DNA from: Paenibacillus_AA sp045062745 | Lineage (GTDB): Bacteria > Bacillota > Bacilli > Paenibacillales > NBRC-103111 | Length of the DNA stretch: 64,000 nt | Direction: 5' to 3' | Assembly: GCF_045062745.1 (NCBI RefSeq) | Contig: NZ_JBJGED010000034.1 | Coordinates: forward strand, 1-64,000 | In this document: positions 32,122 through 41,311 of the stretch, piece by piece | Layout of the letters: each line of letters starts with the position of its first letter | Position numbering within the stretch: position 1 is the stretch's first letter | Program-made: the position numbers and the translations under genes | The notes under the pieces: model-generated | Database searches by the model: none | Told to the model about the DNA's origin: nothing | What the model saw: only the letters and a program-made list of their open reading frames with translations

Positions 32122-35100
32122 TTGAAGATAAATGACAAACATGCGAAAGCAGCATTTGCAGTCCGTCTGTTTTTCGTCTTTAGCCTAATTGCGGCATTGG
32201 TATTCCCCGCTTCCGGCGCCTACGCCGACGAAACGATGCCGAATTTGCTGGCAAACCCCGGCTTTGAAACGCCGTCCGAGGAAGAAGGCGCTATTCCAGG
32301 CTGGAACATCAACGGCGGAACGTCCGCGATTAAGCCCGGCATTGCCGTAGAGGTGACAAACGATACGAGCAGCAGCGGCAACAGCAGCCTGCATGTGGCC
32401 GACGACGCCGCGAATGCCGCGATCGTTCTGTACAGCGATCCGATTGAGGTAACGCCCGGCCGAACGTATCAGCTGGCCGGCAAAGCGAAGGAGGCGCGAG
32501 GCACCATTTACGCCGGCCTCCGCTATTACAAGAAAGAGACGGACAATGTCATTTCAGGCTTCATCCCGAAGGCGAATTTTATTGCCCTTCCTTCTTCCTT
32601 AACATGGACGGATTTCGGCTTGGAGGCGCAGGCGCCGGCCGAAGCGGCTTACGCCCGAATTTTGCTGTATACGGCATCCGCCTCGACGGGAGCGGCTTAC
32701 TTTGATGATTTGCATTTCAGCCTGAAGCCTGAAGAGCAGGGAGAAATCATTCCATACGATTTGACGAATTTAGGGTCTACGATTCATACCGTTAATACGC
32801 ACCGCGCGGCGTTCGGCACCGACGCCTCCGGCCGGCTGGTCGCTTATTCCACTTTGGACGGCGCGGTAGCCAAGCTTCTGGTGATCGACGTGGAAACGGA
32901 CACGCTGCTCGCCCAAATTCCGGTCAGCGCGAACGTAAACGGCACCGAATATTCGTCCACCTACGTTAGGGGGCTGGTCGTTGAGCCCGATGGCACCGTC
33001 TATTTGGCCGGAACTCCTAGCCATATGTTCAAATATGTGCCGGGCACCGAAAAGATGGAGTACATCCGCAGAGTCGCCGGATCTCAGGTGTTCGACATGA
33101 AGGCCGGACCGGACGGAATATTGATCGGGGGCACCTACAACCGGAGCGAAGCGTTCGAATACAACACCGCCACGGGCGAATACAAAAGCCTGGGCCGCAT
33201 TCTGGACGACGAATATTACGCCTACTCCGTCGCGTACGACGCCGCACGCAACGACGCTTATTTCGGAATCGGCGCGAACGCTCGGCTTGTGAAGCTCGAT
33301 CGGGACACCGGAGTCAAAACCGAAATTGCGGTGCCCGCGCAATTTGCCGAATCGAATTTTATATTTGATATGGAAATCGCCGGCGACAAGCTGTTTATGC
33401 GTTTCTCTCCGGGCGGTACGATCGGCTACGATTTGAAAACGGGCCAGTTCGACGAAACCAAAGGCATCATAACCTCTCGACTTGTCTCTCAGGCTTCGCC
33501 TGTCGACGGCAAAGTGTACTTTACGTCCGACAACCAGGTAGGATTCTACGACCCCGCCACCAGGCAATACACGACGCTTGACGCCTATACGGACGGCGAA
33601 GCATACGCCTTCCATTTCGCGCAGCTGGCCGATCCGGCGCTCCCCGGCTACACGCTGGTCGGAATCACCAGAGAAGGCCGGATCTTCAAGCACAATTTGC
33701 AGCTCGGCACAACCAAATACACGATTCTCGACATTGAAGGCGAACCCGGGGAGCTGCAGACGGTGGAGGTTGGGAACGACGGCCGTGTGCATACGAGCGG
33801 CTACCTGTCGGGCGGCAACGCCATTTACGACCCGCTGACCGGCAAACGGGAGGAATATACGAACGAGACGAGGGGGCTCGGCCAAAGGCTTCCTCAAACG
33901 GATAAGATTCTGAGCTTCAAGGACAGCATGTATTACATCACTTACCCGAATATGAAAGTATTCGAGTTCGACCAATATGGGCCGTGGGACCGCAATAACC
34001 AAACGGATCCGAACCCGAGATTGCTGTTCTCGGTCAGTGACGTCGGCGAGCAGGACCGCGGGCGGGGCATCGTTCTCGAGGAGGAAGGCAAGCTCGTGCT
34101 CGGAACGGTTCCGAAGTATGGCCTTTTGGGCGGAGCCCTTGTCATTTATGACTTTGCCACGCGCGAGCGCGAAGTTTACCATAACGTCATCGACCAACAA
34201 AGCGTGACGGCCGTCACGTATAAGGACGGACTTGTTTACGGCGGCTCGAATGTATGGGGCGGACTGGGCGTGGATCCGACCGCAAAAGAGGCGAAGCTGT
34301 TCATCTGGGACATGGCTAATAAGCAGAAGGTGTTCGAAATCGCGCCCGTTCCCGGCAAAAGAGCGATTACCGAATTGATCGTCGGCCCCGACGGGAACAT
34401 ATGGGGAGCGGCGGAAGGCGTTCTGTTCATTTTCGACCCGAACACCCGCAAGGTAATCCATACGCAGACGATCGTGCAGCGGACATACACCGGGGCTGTA
34501 TGGCGGGATGCGCAATTCGAGATTGGCACGGACGGAAACGTCTACGGGGTGCAATCGAACAGGTTTTTCGTCATCCATGCCGAAACGAAGAAAATGACGG
34601 TCATTCGCGATGTCGGAATCCGCAACTGGTTGGCACAGGACAATTTCGGAAACTTCTATTTGACGGAGGACACGAGCTTGCTCCGCCTCTCGATACCGGA
34701 GCTGGTTCTTGATCCGGTCGGCGCCGTGCTGAAAATGGAATCGACGTCGCTGAGCCGCGGGCAACCCGTACAGCCTTCCGTCAGCTTGCTGCTCGAGCAA
34801 GGCCGATCAGTCGACAAAATCGAGCGCAGAAATCCGCAATATTTCAGCAGCAACTCGAATGTGGTTCGTGTCGAAGACGGCAAGCTGAAGGCCGCCGATC
34901 CAGGGACGGCCGAAGTATGGGCCTCGTTCGTCTTTGACGGTGTGACGTACGTGACCAATCGGGTAACCGTGACGGTAACCGTGACGATGGAAACGGTTCA
35001 GGCCGAGCTGGAACGATATGTTCAAGACGGCCAGATCGGCATTGCGATCTCCTCCCAACTGACGAATTCGCTGAAGCAGGCGGAGCATTTCATCGCGATA

Positions 35101-35250
35101 GAAATCCCCGCTCAAGCGTCGAAGCATTTGGAGGATTTCCTTAAGCACCTGAACAATCCGGCGCTCTCCGAACGAACTACGGATGCCGCCCGCAGCGTTC
35201 TCGAAGCGGATGCTCGCGCGCTTTCCGAATCCTTGCGCGGCAGCCGGTAA
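32122..35250 (+). CDS. Giant secreted multi-blade beta-propeller protein with CBM-like and FIMAH domains (paralogue B)
   Basis: 1042 residues from a TTG preceded by AAGGAGG. Signal peptide about 1-35 ending near 'ASGAYADE'. The layout is the same as in the 24610-27696 product: CBM4/9-like domain (40-200, 'NLLANPGFETPSEEEGAIPG'), tandem propeller region (210-865), Ig-like linker, then FIMAH ('QLTNSLKQAEHFIAIEIPAQ', 'ASKHLEDFLKHLNNPALSER'). Long stretches align without gaps, for example 'VTYKDGLVYGGSNVWGGLGV' against 'VTYKDGLIYAGSNVWGGLGI'. It probably binds or processes a cell-wall or plant glycan at the cell surface, but no active site was recognised. Confidence 0.82.
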   Translation: MKINDKHAKAAFAVRLFFVFSLIAALVFPASGAYADETMPNLLANPGFETPSEEEGAIPGWNINGGTSAIKPGIAVEVTNDTSSSGNSSLHVADDAANAAIVLYSDPIEVTPGRTYQLAGKAKEARGTIYAGLRYYKKETDNVISGFIPKANFIALPSSLTWTDFGLEAQAPAEAAYARILLYTASASTGAAYFDDLHFSLKPEEQGEIIPYDLTNLGSTIHTVNTHRAAFGTDASGRLVAYSTLDGAVAKLLVIDVETDTLLAQIPVSANVNGTEYSSTYVRGLVVEPDGTVYLAGTPSHMFKYVPGTEKMEYIRRVAGSQVFDMKAGPDGILIGGTYNRSEAFEYNTATGEYKSLGRILDDEYYAYSVAYDAARNDAYFGIGANARLVKLDRDTGVKTEIAVPAQFAESNFIFDMEIAGDKLFMRFSPGGTIGYDLKTGQFDETKGIITSRLVSQASPVDGKVYFTSDNQVGFYDPATRQYTTLDAYTDGEAYAFHFAQLADPALPGYTLVGITREGRIFKHNLQLGTTKYTILDIEGEPGELQTVEVGNDGRVHTSGYLSGGNAIYDPLTGKREEYTNETRGLGQRLPQTDKILSFKDSMYYITYPNMKVFEFDQYGPWDRNNQTDPNPRLLFSVSDVGEQDRGRGIVLEEEGKLVLGTVPKYGLLGGALVIYDFATREREVYHNVIDQQSVTAVTYKDGLVYGGSNVWGGLGVDPTAKEAKLFIWDMANKQKVFEIAPVPGKRAITELIVGPDGNIWGAAEGVLFIFDPNTRKVIHTQTIVQRTYTGAVWRDAQFEIGTDGNVYGVQSNRFFVIHAETKKMTVIRDVGIRNWLAQDNFGNFYLTEDTSLLRLSIPELVLDPVGAVLKMESTSLSRGQPVQPSVSLLLEQGRSVDKIERRNPQYFSSNSNVVRVEDGKLKAADPGTAEVWASFVFDGVTYVTNRVTVTVTVTMETVQAELERYVQDGQIGIAISSQLTNSLKQAEHFIAIEIPAQASKHLEDFLKHLNNPALSERTTDAARSVLEADARALSESLRGSR

Positions 35251-35257
35251 CGACCCT

Positions 35258-35298
35258 AAGCCCGCTTCCGTGCCTGTCGGCACGGCATGCGGGCTTCA
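35258..35298 (+). terminator. Hairpin between giant protein B and the hydrolase (attenuating terminator)
   Basis: Outer arms AAGCCCGC and GCGGGCTT, inner arms GTGCC and GGCAC with loop TGTC. The tail (CATTCCG) has few T residues, so termination may be partial, lowering expression of the hydrolase. Confidence 0.6.
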
Positions 35299-35319
35299 TT
35301 CCGATTCAGGAGGCATGAA

Positions 35320-36096
35320 ATGAACACGTATTTCAATATTCCATACACGGGCACGGACGACGGTATGCGCTACATCGATCTGTTCGTGCCCGAACGTAAT
35401 CCGTCCAAGATGTGCATTCTGTTTATTCATGGCGGCGGTTGGTCCGCGGGCAGCAAAGAGCAGTTTCACTCCCTGGCCTCCCATTTTTGCGGCTTGGGTT
35501 ACACATGCGCCTCCTTGAGTTACCGTCTATCCGGCCCATACAAATTTCCGGCTCAGATCGAGGATGCCCGCCTCGGCATGTCTTTTCTGAAGTGGAATGC
35601 GGATCGGTATTTGTTCGAACCGGAGCGGATCGCCGCCTTCGGCTCGTCGGCCGGCGGTCATTTGGCGCTGCTGCTGGCTCTTATTCAGCCCGGAGATTCG
35701 ATGGGAAGCGTGCCGGGCTTGACGGAGAAGAACACGCTTCCCTGTGCGGTTATTGCCTACTGCCCGGTGACGGATTTGAAGAGAGAAAAGCAATCTTACG
35801 CCCAGCTGATCGGGAGCTCGTTCGCTGACGCCCGCGAGCTGTATAGATCCGCATCGCCCGTGGATTGGCCGCAGCCGGCCAACATCCCCATGCTTGTCAT
35901 CAACGGCGACGAAGACACGACGACGCCTCTAGCAGCTTCTGAAGCTTACTGCCAAAAAGTGCGGGAAGCCGGCGGCCGCGCTAAGCTCGTTGTGCTTCCC
36001 GGGGTCAAGCACGGCTTCGGCTACGGTGTGACGACCGAAGCACAGCTGGTTTCCGTACGGCACGCAGAGCGTTTTTTGGACGGTCTGCATTTCTAA
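35320..36096 (+). CDS. Alpha/beta hydrolase, acetylesterase/carboxylesterase type
   Basis: 258 residues from the ATG at 35320, preceded by AGGAGG at 6 bases. Oxyanion motif HGGG at 37-40 (MCILFIHGGGWSAG); nucleophile elbow 'GSSAGGHLALLLAL' (about 108-121); Asp in 'MLVINGDEDTTTPLAASEAY' and His in 'VLPGVKHGFGYG'. No signal peptide, so intracellular. Enzymes of this group de-acetylate sugars or cleave small esters. It follows the giant protein B gene by 69 bases with a hairpin between, and probably belongs to the same operon. Confidence 0.85.
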   Translation: MNTYFNIPYTGTDDGMRYIDLFVPERNPSKMCILFIHGGGWSAGSKEQFHSLASHFCGLGYTCASLSYRLSGPYKFPAQIEDARLGMSFLKWNADRYLFEPERIAAFGSSAGGHLALLLALIQPGDSMGSVPGLTEKNTLPCAVIAYCPVTDLKREKQSYAQLIGSSFADARELYRSASPVDWPQPANIPMLVINGDEDTTTPLAASEAYCQKVREAGGRAKLVVLPGVKHGFGYGVTTEAQLVSVRHAERFLDGLHF

Positions 36097-36130
36097 ATTG
36101 CATTTTTGGGAATCGCTAGTGGCCCTTTCG

Positions 36131-37264
36131 TTATTTGAATTCAATCACCATGTTCTGCATGCCGATCGGGGCGGGTTGACTCGGACGCGGGTTCTCCTGC
36201 TCATAGAGCTTCCAGCCGCCCAGCAGCAGCTTCCCGCCGTCCGGACTCCACTCCATGAGCGTCGGAACGAGCCCGCGGAAAATTTGCGTTTTGTTCAGCA
36301 CGTTGTTGCCGTACAGGGAGGCCACATAGAGCGTATCCTTGTCCTGCGTATAGACGACCGACTTGCGGTCCGGCGACAGGCGGAACATGCCGGTTTGCTC
36401 CAGCAGGATCGACAGGGCGGCATTCCGCCGGTCGTAGGCGTATAAGGTCCCTTCCGGTCCCAGGAACGCAATCTGGTCGTCATGGATCCATTCCACTCGA
36501 CTGTCCCGGGCCGCGAAATGCTCATAGCTCGTGGACAACTCTGAGCCGCTCCAGCCGCCGAATTGGACATACGACGTCCTGTTCGATATCTTGACCACCG
36601 CCACGCTCTCAGCGTCGTCCGACAGATGGATGGAGGCGATCGTATCCGTCGGCTTCCAGTCCGGAGCCGTGTATTGTTTCGCCGATTTCGTCGCTGTATC
36701 GTAAACGTGGATCTCATCTCCGCCGGGCACGGCATTGCGGCTGAGGTAGATGAAATAGCGGCCGTTGTTCGACCAGCCCATCTTCACAGAGCGGATCTGA
36801 TACATGCCGATCTGACCGAGGGCTGTCTCTTCCTGATTCGCCGTCGAGACGAGCTTCAAGGCGAAGCTGCCATCCGCCTGAGGGACGAGCAGTACAAGGG
36901 AATGTCCGTTCGGCGACAGGGACATGTAATCGGGTTTGGTCTCGGCCACTCGCCACTTCAGATGGGACTCGTACGGATAATCGACCCGCTCGAGACTGGA
37001 AGCGCCGGATGAATCGCCCATTAGGCTGAGCAGAGCGTCCTGGTCGAGCCATCCCAGGGGAACCCCTGCCACTGTCCCCTGGCTCATGACGCGATAGATC
37101 GTCTTGACGTCGAACGGCGCATTGTCACCGCCGGCCTGCGATTGCTCCTCGGTATCCGGGATGACGATCGTTTCCGACCTCGCCCCACCCAAGCCCATAC
37201 AGCCCGCAAGCGACAGAGTTACGGCCAATAAGAGCGAAACCAGCTTCGCCTGACGTCGTATCAT
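36131..37264 (-). CDS. TolB-like/WD40-type propeller lipoprotein linked to a two-component system
   Basis: 377 residues. Lipobox 'LSLAGC' with Cys22. From about 100 on there are propeller-like repeats ('DYMSLSPNGHSLVLLVPQAD', 'KMGWSNNGRYFIYLSRNA', 'FRLSPDRKSVVYTQDKDTLY', 'LMEWSPDGGKLLLGGWKLYE'). It overlaps the histidine kinase gene by 4 bases (ATGA), so it is cotranslated and may act as an accessory sensor or output of that kinase. No enzyme motif is present. Confidence 0.8.
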   Translation of the reverse strand: MIRRQAKLVSLLLAVTLSLAGCMGLGGARSETIVIPDTEEQSQAGGDNAPFDVKTIYRVMSQGTVAGVPLGWLDQDALLSLMGDSSGASSLERVDYPYESHLKWRVAETKPDYMSLSPNGHSLVLLVPQADGSFALKLVSTANQEETALGQIGMYQIRSVKMGWSNNGRYFIYLSRNAVPGGDEIHVYDTATKSAKQYTAPDWKPTDTIASIHLSDDAESVAVVKISNRTSYVQFGGWSGSELSTSYEHFAARDSRVEWIHDDQIAFLGPEGTLYAYDRRNAALSILLEQTGMFRLSPDRKSVVYTQDKDTLYVASLYGNNVLNKTQIFRGLVPTLMEWSPDGGKLLLGGWKLYEQENPRPSQPAPIGMQNMVIEFK

Positions 37265-38721
37265 TCATTCCCCTCCTTTTCTGCTGTCCCATAAGGAAGG
37301 TCTATATAGACGCGGATAAACTCTCCCTCGCTGGTGATCCGCAAGCTCCCCTGATGCTCCTCGACAATCGCCTGACTGATGCTAAGCCCGAGTCCCGCGC
37401 TGTCCGCTTCATGAACCCGGGGATCCGCCCGATAGAACGGCTCGACGATACGGCTCAGCTGTTCGGGACTGATCGCAGGCCCTCGATTGGAGAAGACGAG
37501 CCGGACCTTACCGGGGTCGAGCCGGGCGATCACCTCGATATCCGTGTGTGCAAACCCGTATTTGATGGCGTTGTCGAGCAGATTGATGAACAGCCGGCGC
37601 AGCTTGTCGGGCTGCCCCAAGACGAATAAGCCTTCTTCGGCTTCGCAACGAATCGTTTTCTTATACCGCTGAGCCTTGATCGTCATCGTCTCGCAGACAT
37701 CCCGCAGCACGCCCCCGACATCCACCGAGCTCCGCGTCTCCGTCCCGTACGTCTCCTTTGACATGGCCAGCAGCTCCAGGACCATGTCGTACAACCGCCG
37801 GCTCTCCTCCTTGATGTGGGTCATGCCTTTGTCGAACAGCTCGGGGTCCCGGGCTTCGTTCTCGTGAATCAGGGTGGCGTACCCCATGATGGTGGTGAGC
37901 GGCGTCTTCAGCTCATGGGTCACATTGTCGAAAAACCGTTTGCGTACTTGATTCAACTCCTCGAGCTGATCCCGGTCCTGCTCTATTCTGGCGATTTGAT
38001 CCCGGATACGCTCCATCATCCGGTTCAGATTGGCGGACAGCTGGCCGATCTCGTCTTGGCGTCCCAAGGAGAGGCGAGTGTCCAGCTTGCCGTTCATGAC
38101 CTCCGTGGAGGCTCTGGACAGCTTGACCAGGGGGACGGTGATGTGTCTCGACAATAGATAGGTGAACAGGAAGGCGGCCGCGAACACGACCATGGCGATC
38201 GTGAAGATCGTGCGCCGGATTTGATTACTTTGTTCATAGAGCACCGTGAAGTCTTTGGCAAACCGGATGATCCCAACCTTGGTGCCCTCAACCGCGACAG
38301 GGAAGGCGAAGAGCACGGAAGCCGTACCCTCCGCTTCCGTGATCGTATAGGCGGTTTTGCCTTGTAACGCCTGCTTCAGGTCGTCGCCCTCGGCCGTGAA
38401 AAGTGTCGGGTCGTCCGTATACAACAATTCCCCGGCCAGCGAGTACATGCCGATTCGGGTCGACGTGTCATGCTGCAAGTCTTGGGCCATCTCTTCGGCG
38501 ATTTGGCCGAAATACAGCTCGTCATTCGCGAAATGGTGGATCAAAAACGATTGACGCACGTAAGCGGTGCTGTTGATTTTCAAGCCGATCAGGTTGTCGG
38601 TGATGATCTTATGATTGCCGGATTCGATATTCCGGGCCACCATTTGATTCAGGATCAGGAAGAAGACGAGGAAGATCAGGAAAAACCCGATGAGCAGCTT
38701 GGCTCTTATCGTTCGCAGCAT
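37261..38721 (-). CDS. Membrane sensor histidine kinase (HAMP-HisKA-HATPase_c)
   Basis: 486 residues. Two membrane spans (about 8-26 and 170-190) enclose an extracytoplasmic sensor of ~145 residues. HAMP follows (about 190-245), then the H-box 'FFDNVTHELKTPLTTIMGYA' with His269, N-box 'LRRLFINLLDNAIKYGFAHT', F/G-boxes 'VEPFYRADPRVHEADSAGLG' and 'LGLSISQAIVEEHQGSLRI'. Encoded one base after the response regulator gene, with which it forms a pair. Confidence 0.92.
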   Translation of the reverse strand: MLRTIRAKLLIGFFLIFLVFFLILNQMVARNIESGNHKIITDNLIGLKINSTAYVRQSFLIHHFANDELYFGQIAEEMAQDLQHDTSTRIGMYSLAGELLYTDDPTLFTAEGDDLKQALQGKTAYTITEAEGTASVLFAFPVAVEGTKVGIIRFAKDFTVLYEQSNQIRRTIFTIAMVVFAAAFLFTYLLSRHITVPLVKLSRASTEVMNGKLDTRLSLGRQDEIGQLSANLNRMMERIRDQIARIEQDRDQLEELNQVRKRFFDNVTHELKTPLTTIMGYATLIHENEARDPELFDKGMTHIKEESRRLYDMVLELLAMSKETYGTETRSSVDVGGVLRDVCETMTIKAQRYKKTIRCEAEEGLFVLGQPDKLRRLFINLLDNAIKYGFAHTDIEVIARLDPGKVRLVFSNRGPAISPEQLSRIVEPFYRADPRVHEADSAGLGLSISQAIVEEHQGSLRITSEGEFIRVYIDLPYGTAEKEGNE

Positions 38722-38722
38722 G

Positions 38723-39427
38723 CTACACGTCCACTTGCTTCTCGAATTTATAGCCGATGCTGAATACGGTGGTGATCAGGTCGCCCAGCCCCAGCTTCTT
38801 GCGCAGCCGCTGAATGTGCGTATCCACCGTTCGCGTATCTCCGGCATAGTCGTAACCCCACACGCGGTCCAGCAGCTCGCTTCGGCTGAAAATGACCCCC
38901 CGGTTCTGAACCAGCATCAGCAGCAGATCGTATTCCTTCGGAGTCAGATCGACCCACTCTTCCTTCCGGCGAACGAGCCGTTCGTTCATGGAAATCACAA
39001 TGTCCTTGATCCGGATGACCGGGTCTTGGGACTCCGCTCCGGCTCCGGTTCGGTTCGCTTGCGCGATTCGCCGCAGAATCGTGCGGATCCGCGCCACGAC
39101 CTCGCGCAGATCGAAGGGCTTCGTTATATAATCGTCCGCTCCGAATTCAAGACCCAGGATTTTATCGGTAATATCGGATTTGGCCGTAATCATGACAATG
39201 GGGATGTTGTACGCGGCGGTCACCTTCTTGCAGATTTCCAGCCCGCTCGTATCCGGCAGCATCCAGTCCAAGAGGAGCAGGTCCGGCCGGAACGACTCGA
39301 CCATACTCCAGCCTTCGGCGCCGTTATAGGCCTTCCGGGTCAAGAAGCCTTCCCGCTTCAATCCGTATTCGAGGAGATCCGCGATGGCTCTCTCGTCTTC
39401 GATAATTCCAATTTTGTGCCTCTCCAT
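38723..39427 (-). CDS. OmpR/PhoB-family response regulator
   Basis: 234 residues from the ATG at 39427, preceded by GGGAGG. Receiver: 'IGIIEDERAIADLLEYGL' (acidic pair), phospho-acceptor Asp54 in 'LLLLDWMLPDTSG', then 'PIVMITAKSD', 'GADDYITKPF'. C-terminal winged helix (about 135-232) 'VDLTPKEYDLLLMLVQNRGV', 'GDTRTVDTHIQRLRKKLGLG'. Partner of the kinase at 37261-38721. The longer frame to 39520 overlaps the amidase gene and is rejected. Confidence 0.93.
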   Translation of the reverse strand: MERHKIGIIEDERAIADLLEYGLKREGFLTRKAYNGAEGWSMVESFRPDLLLLDWMLPDTSGLEICKKVTAAYNIPIVMITAKSDITDKILGLEFGADDYITKPFDLREVVARIRTILRRIAQANRTGAGAESQDPVIRIKDIVISMNERLVRRKEEWVDLTPKEYDLLLMLVQNRGVIFSRSELLDRVWGYDYAGDTRTVDTHIQRLRKKLGLGDLITTVFSIGYKFEKQVDV

Positions 39428-39516
39428 TCGCCCTCCCGCTTTTTCGCTAACTGGACTACCGGACTTTCCTTCCGCTGCGGTTAGCATTTGTTGGAAATGC
39501 CAATTCATATGCAGGC

Positions 39517-40248
39517 TCAAGGCTGTTTGTTGAAATAGTCTCTCACGCCATCGGCAATGGCTTGTGCCGCCCGGGCTTGTCCGGCCGCACCCAGCATTTC
39601 CGCTTCCTCCCCGGGATTCGTCAAATAGCCGATTTCCACCAAGGCGGCCGGCATCTCGCTAAGCGTCAGCACCTTCAAGCGATCCTCCCTGACCTCGCGG
39701 TCCCGGAACCCCATCTGCTGCACCACCTGCCGATGCAGCGACTCGGCCAAAGGCAATCCGTTCTCATAGCGGTAATACGTTTCCGTCCCGCCCACCGCCG
39801 GGTCTTTGTATGTGTTCCCGTGGATGGAGATCAAAGCGTCAGCCTGCCATTCATTGGCCAGCTGCGCCCGGTCCTCCAGCTCGACGAAGGTGTCGTCCGT
39901 CCGGGTCATTTTGATTTCGAACCGTGAATCTTGGCGCAGCAGATCGGCTGCTTTCAAACCCAGCGATAAGGTGTAGTCCTTCTCCATTTTACCATCTTTG
40001 CCAACCGCGCCGGGATCTTTGCCGCCATGGCCCGGATCGATCACGATTCTGATCTTTTGATTCGGATTGGCATTGGAGGAAGTGGCTCGGGAAGGGCGTT
40101 CGTCCGGATTGGCCATGAGATAAGGAGATAAACCCGTGTCTCCGGAGGCCCAGCTGACTAGCTTGCCGGCTAGTAGGGCGAGGAAGAGGAGAAAAGCAGC
40201 AAAGCGAACTAGTCGGAAGAATCGGTTGCGTTTGCGGGGTGTGTTCAT
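39517..40248 (-). CDS. N-acetylmuramoyl-L-alanine amidase (Amidase_3, CwlD-like)
   Basis: 243 residues. N-terminal membrane anchor or signal (about 12-32). Zinc ligands: His in 'IVIDPGHGGKDPGAVG', Glu in 'MEKDYTLSLGLKAADLL', His in 'ALISIHGNTYKDP'; catalytic Glu in 'AALVEIGYLTNPGEEAEML'. Cleaves the muramic acid-peptide bond of peptidoglycan outside the membrane. It lies 89 bases upstream of the response regulator on the same strand, suggesting that this two-component system is tied to the cell wall. Confidence 0.92.
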   Translation of the reverse strand: MNTPRKRNRFFRLVRFAAFLLFLALLAGKLVSWASGDTGLSPYLMANPDERPSRATSSNANPNQKIRIVIDPGHGGKDPGAVGKDGKMEKDYTLSLGLKAADLLRQDSRFEIKMTRTDDTFVELEDRAQLANEWQADALISIHGNTYKDPAVGGTETYYRYENGLPLAESLHRQVVQQMGFRDREVREDRLKVLTLSEMPAALVEIGYLTNPGEEAEMLGAAGQARAAQAIADGVRDYFNKQP

Positions 40249-40357
40249 GTTGGCCTCCCTGGACTTTCTATGATCCTCCTCTAGTTATACATGCTAGAGT
40301 TCATAGGGAAGTGGCCAACTTGTAAACTTTTTGCGATTTTTCGATTGAGATCCGATG

Positions 40358-41311
40358 TTAAGCCGCTACGTCTCTTCGTGTAAACATGAGCCAGGAAATC
40401 AGGTTGAACACGAGGAAATAAACCGCCAGCATCCCGATGGAGAACGATAACGTCATTCCCTCTTGGTAGGGATGCCCGGATAAGTATTGGGTAAGATCGG
40501 TGTTGGCGAACAACAGGAATTTGCTCCAATCGAACCGATGCAGCGCCTCCAGTAAAATATTGCCCGCAAAATAGGTTCCAATGGAAATCCCGATGGCCAT
40601 CGTGCTGCTGCGGAAAGCGGATGAGATCATAAACGCCATGGTGACATACATAACGGTGGAAATCCCGTTCAGCATATACGTTTTCCACAGATTGAGCACC
40701 ATATTTTTTTCGACGACGATTCCTTCCGCAGTGACGCTGATTAAAGGCAGATCCATGAATCCAAAGCGGTACAAGATCCCGTTCACCGCGAACGATACGA
40801 GGAATAGCGTGAGCAACAGCAGTATGCCGAACAACAGCATGGAGATATACTTGGATACAAGGATCTTGAAACGGCTGGCCGGCCGGATGAGCAGTAGCTT
40901 GATCGTGCCGGACGCGAATTCCCCCGCCAGACTGTCTCCCGCAATGATGATCGTGAAGACAGTAATGATCAGAACCAGATTGGCTGAACCGTTCACGCCA
41001 TCCCATAATGTGCCTTCCGTCGTGTGTATATTATGCTCCAAGTGATAGTCGATGACGGCAATCCGCTGCAGGTTGTACGTTCGGTTCCCTTCTTCCAGAT
41101 CGGGCTTCTTCAGAAGTTCGATCCGGTGCTCTTTTTCCTGCAGCAATTGGGTCCGCCAGCCTTCCCCTTGCGCCTTTTTTCCATCGGAATGCCATTGCAT
41201 TATGTTGACCAAAAGGACTAAAGCGGCCATGAGTCCGATCAAGATCCACGTTCTCGCCCGCCGGTAGATTTTCATGTTTTCATTGAGCACCAGATTAACC
41301 AATCTGCCCAC
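40358..41311 (-). CDS. ABC-2 type transporter permease (BcrB/NatB-like)
   Basis: 317 residues with about six membrane spans: one near 20-40 followed by a long extracytoplasmic loop rich in K and E, then 'NLVLIITVFTIIIAGDSLAG' and 'EFASGTIKLLLIRPASRFKI' (the ABC-2 signature loop), and four more to the end. The start is GTG at 41311 or TTG at 41302; both overlap the ATPase gene. With its ATPase it forms an exporter of the bacitracin/lantibiotic-immunity or unknown-lipid type. Confidence 0.87.
   Translation of the reverse strand: MGRLVNLVLNENMKIYRRARTWILIGLMAALVLLVNIMQWHSDGKKAQGEGWRTQLLQEKEHRIELLKKPDLEEGNRTYNLQRIAVIDYHLEHNIHTTEGTLWDGVNGSANLVLIITVFTIIIAGDSLAGEFASGTIKLLLIRPASRFKILVSKYISMLLFGILLLLTLFLVSFAVNGILYRFGFMDLPLISVTAEGIVVEKNMVLNLWKTYMLNGISTVMYVTMAFMISSAFRSSTMAIGISIGTYFAGNILLEALHRFDWSKFLLFANTDLTQYLSGHPYQEGMTLSFSIGMLAVYFLVFNLISWLMFTRRDVAA

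Noticed and set aside
32770..34800. 676-codon open frame on the minus strand opposite giant protein B
   Set aside because: Antisense shadow caused by high third-position GC of the real gene; no protein-like motifs.
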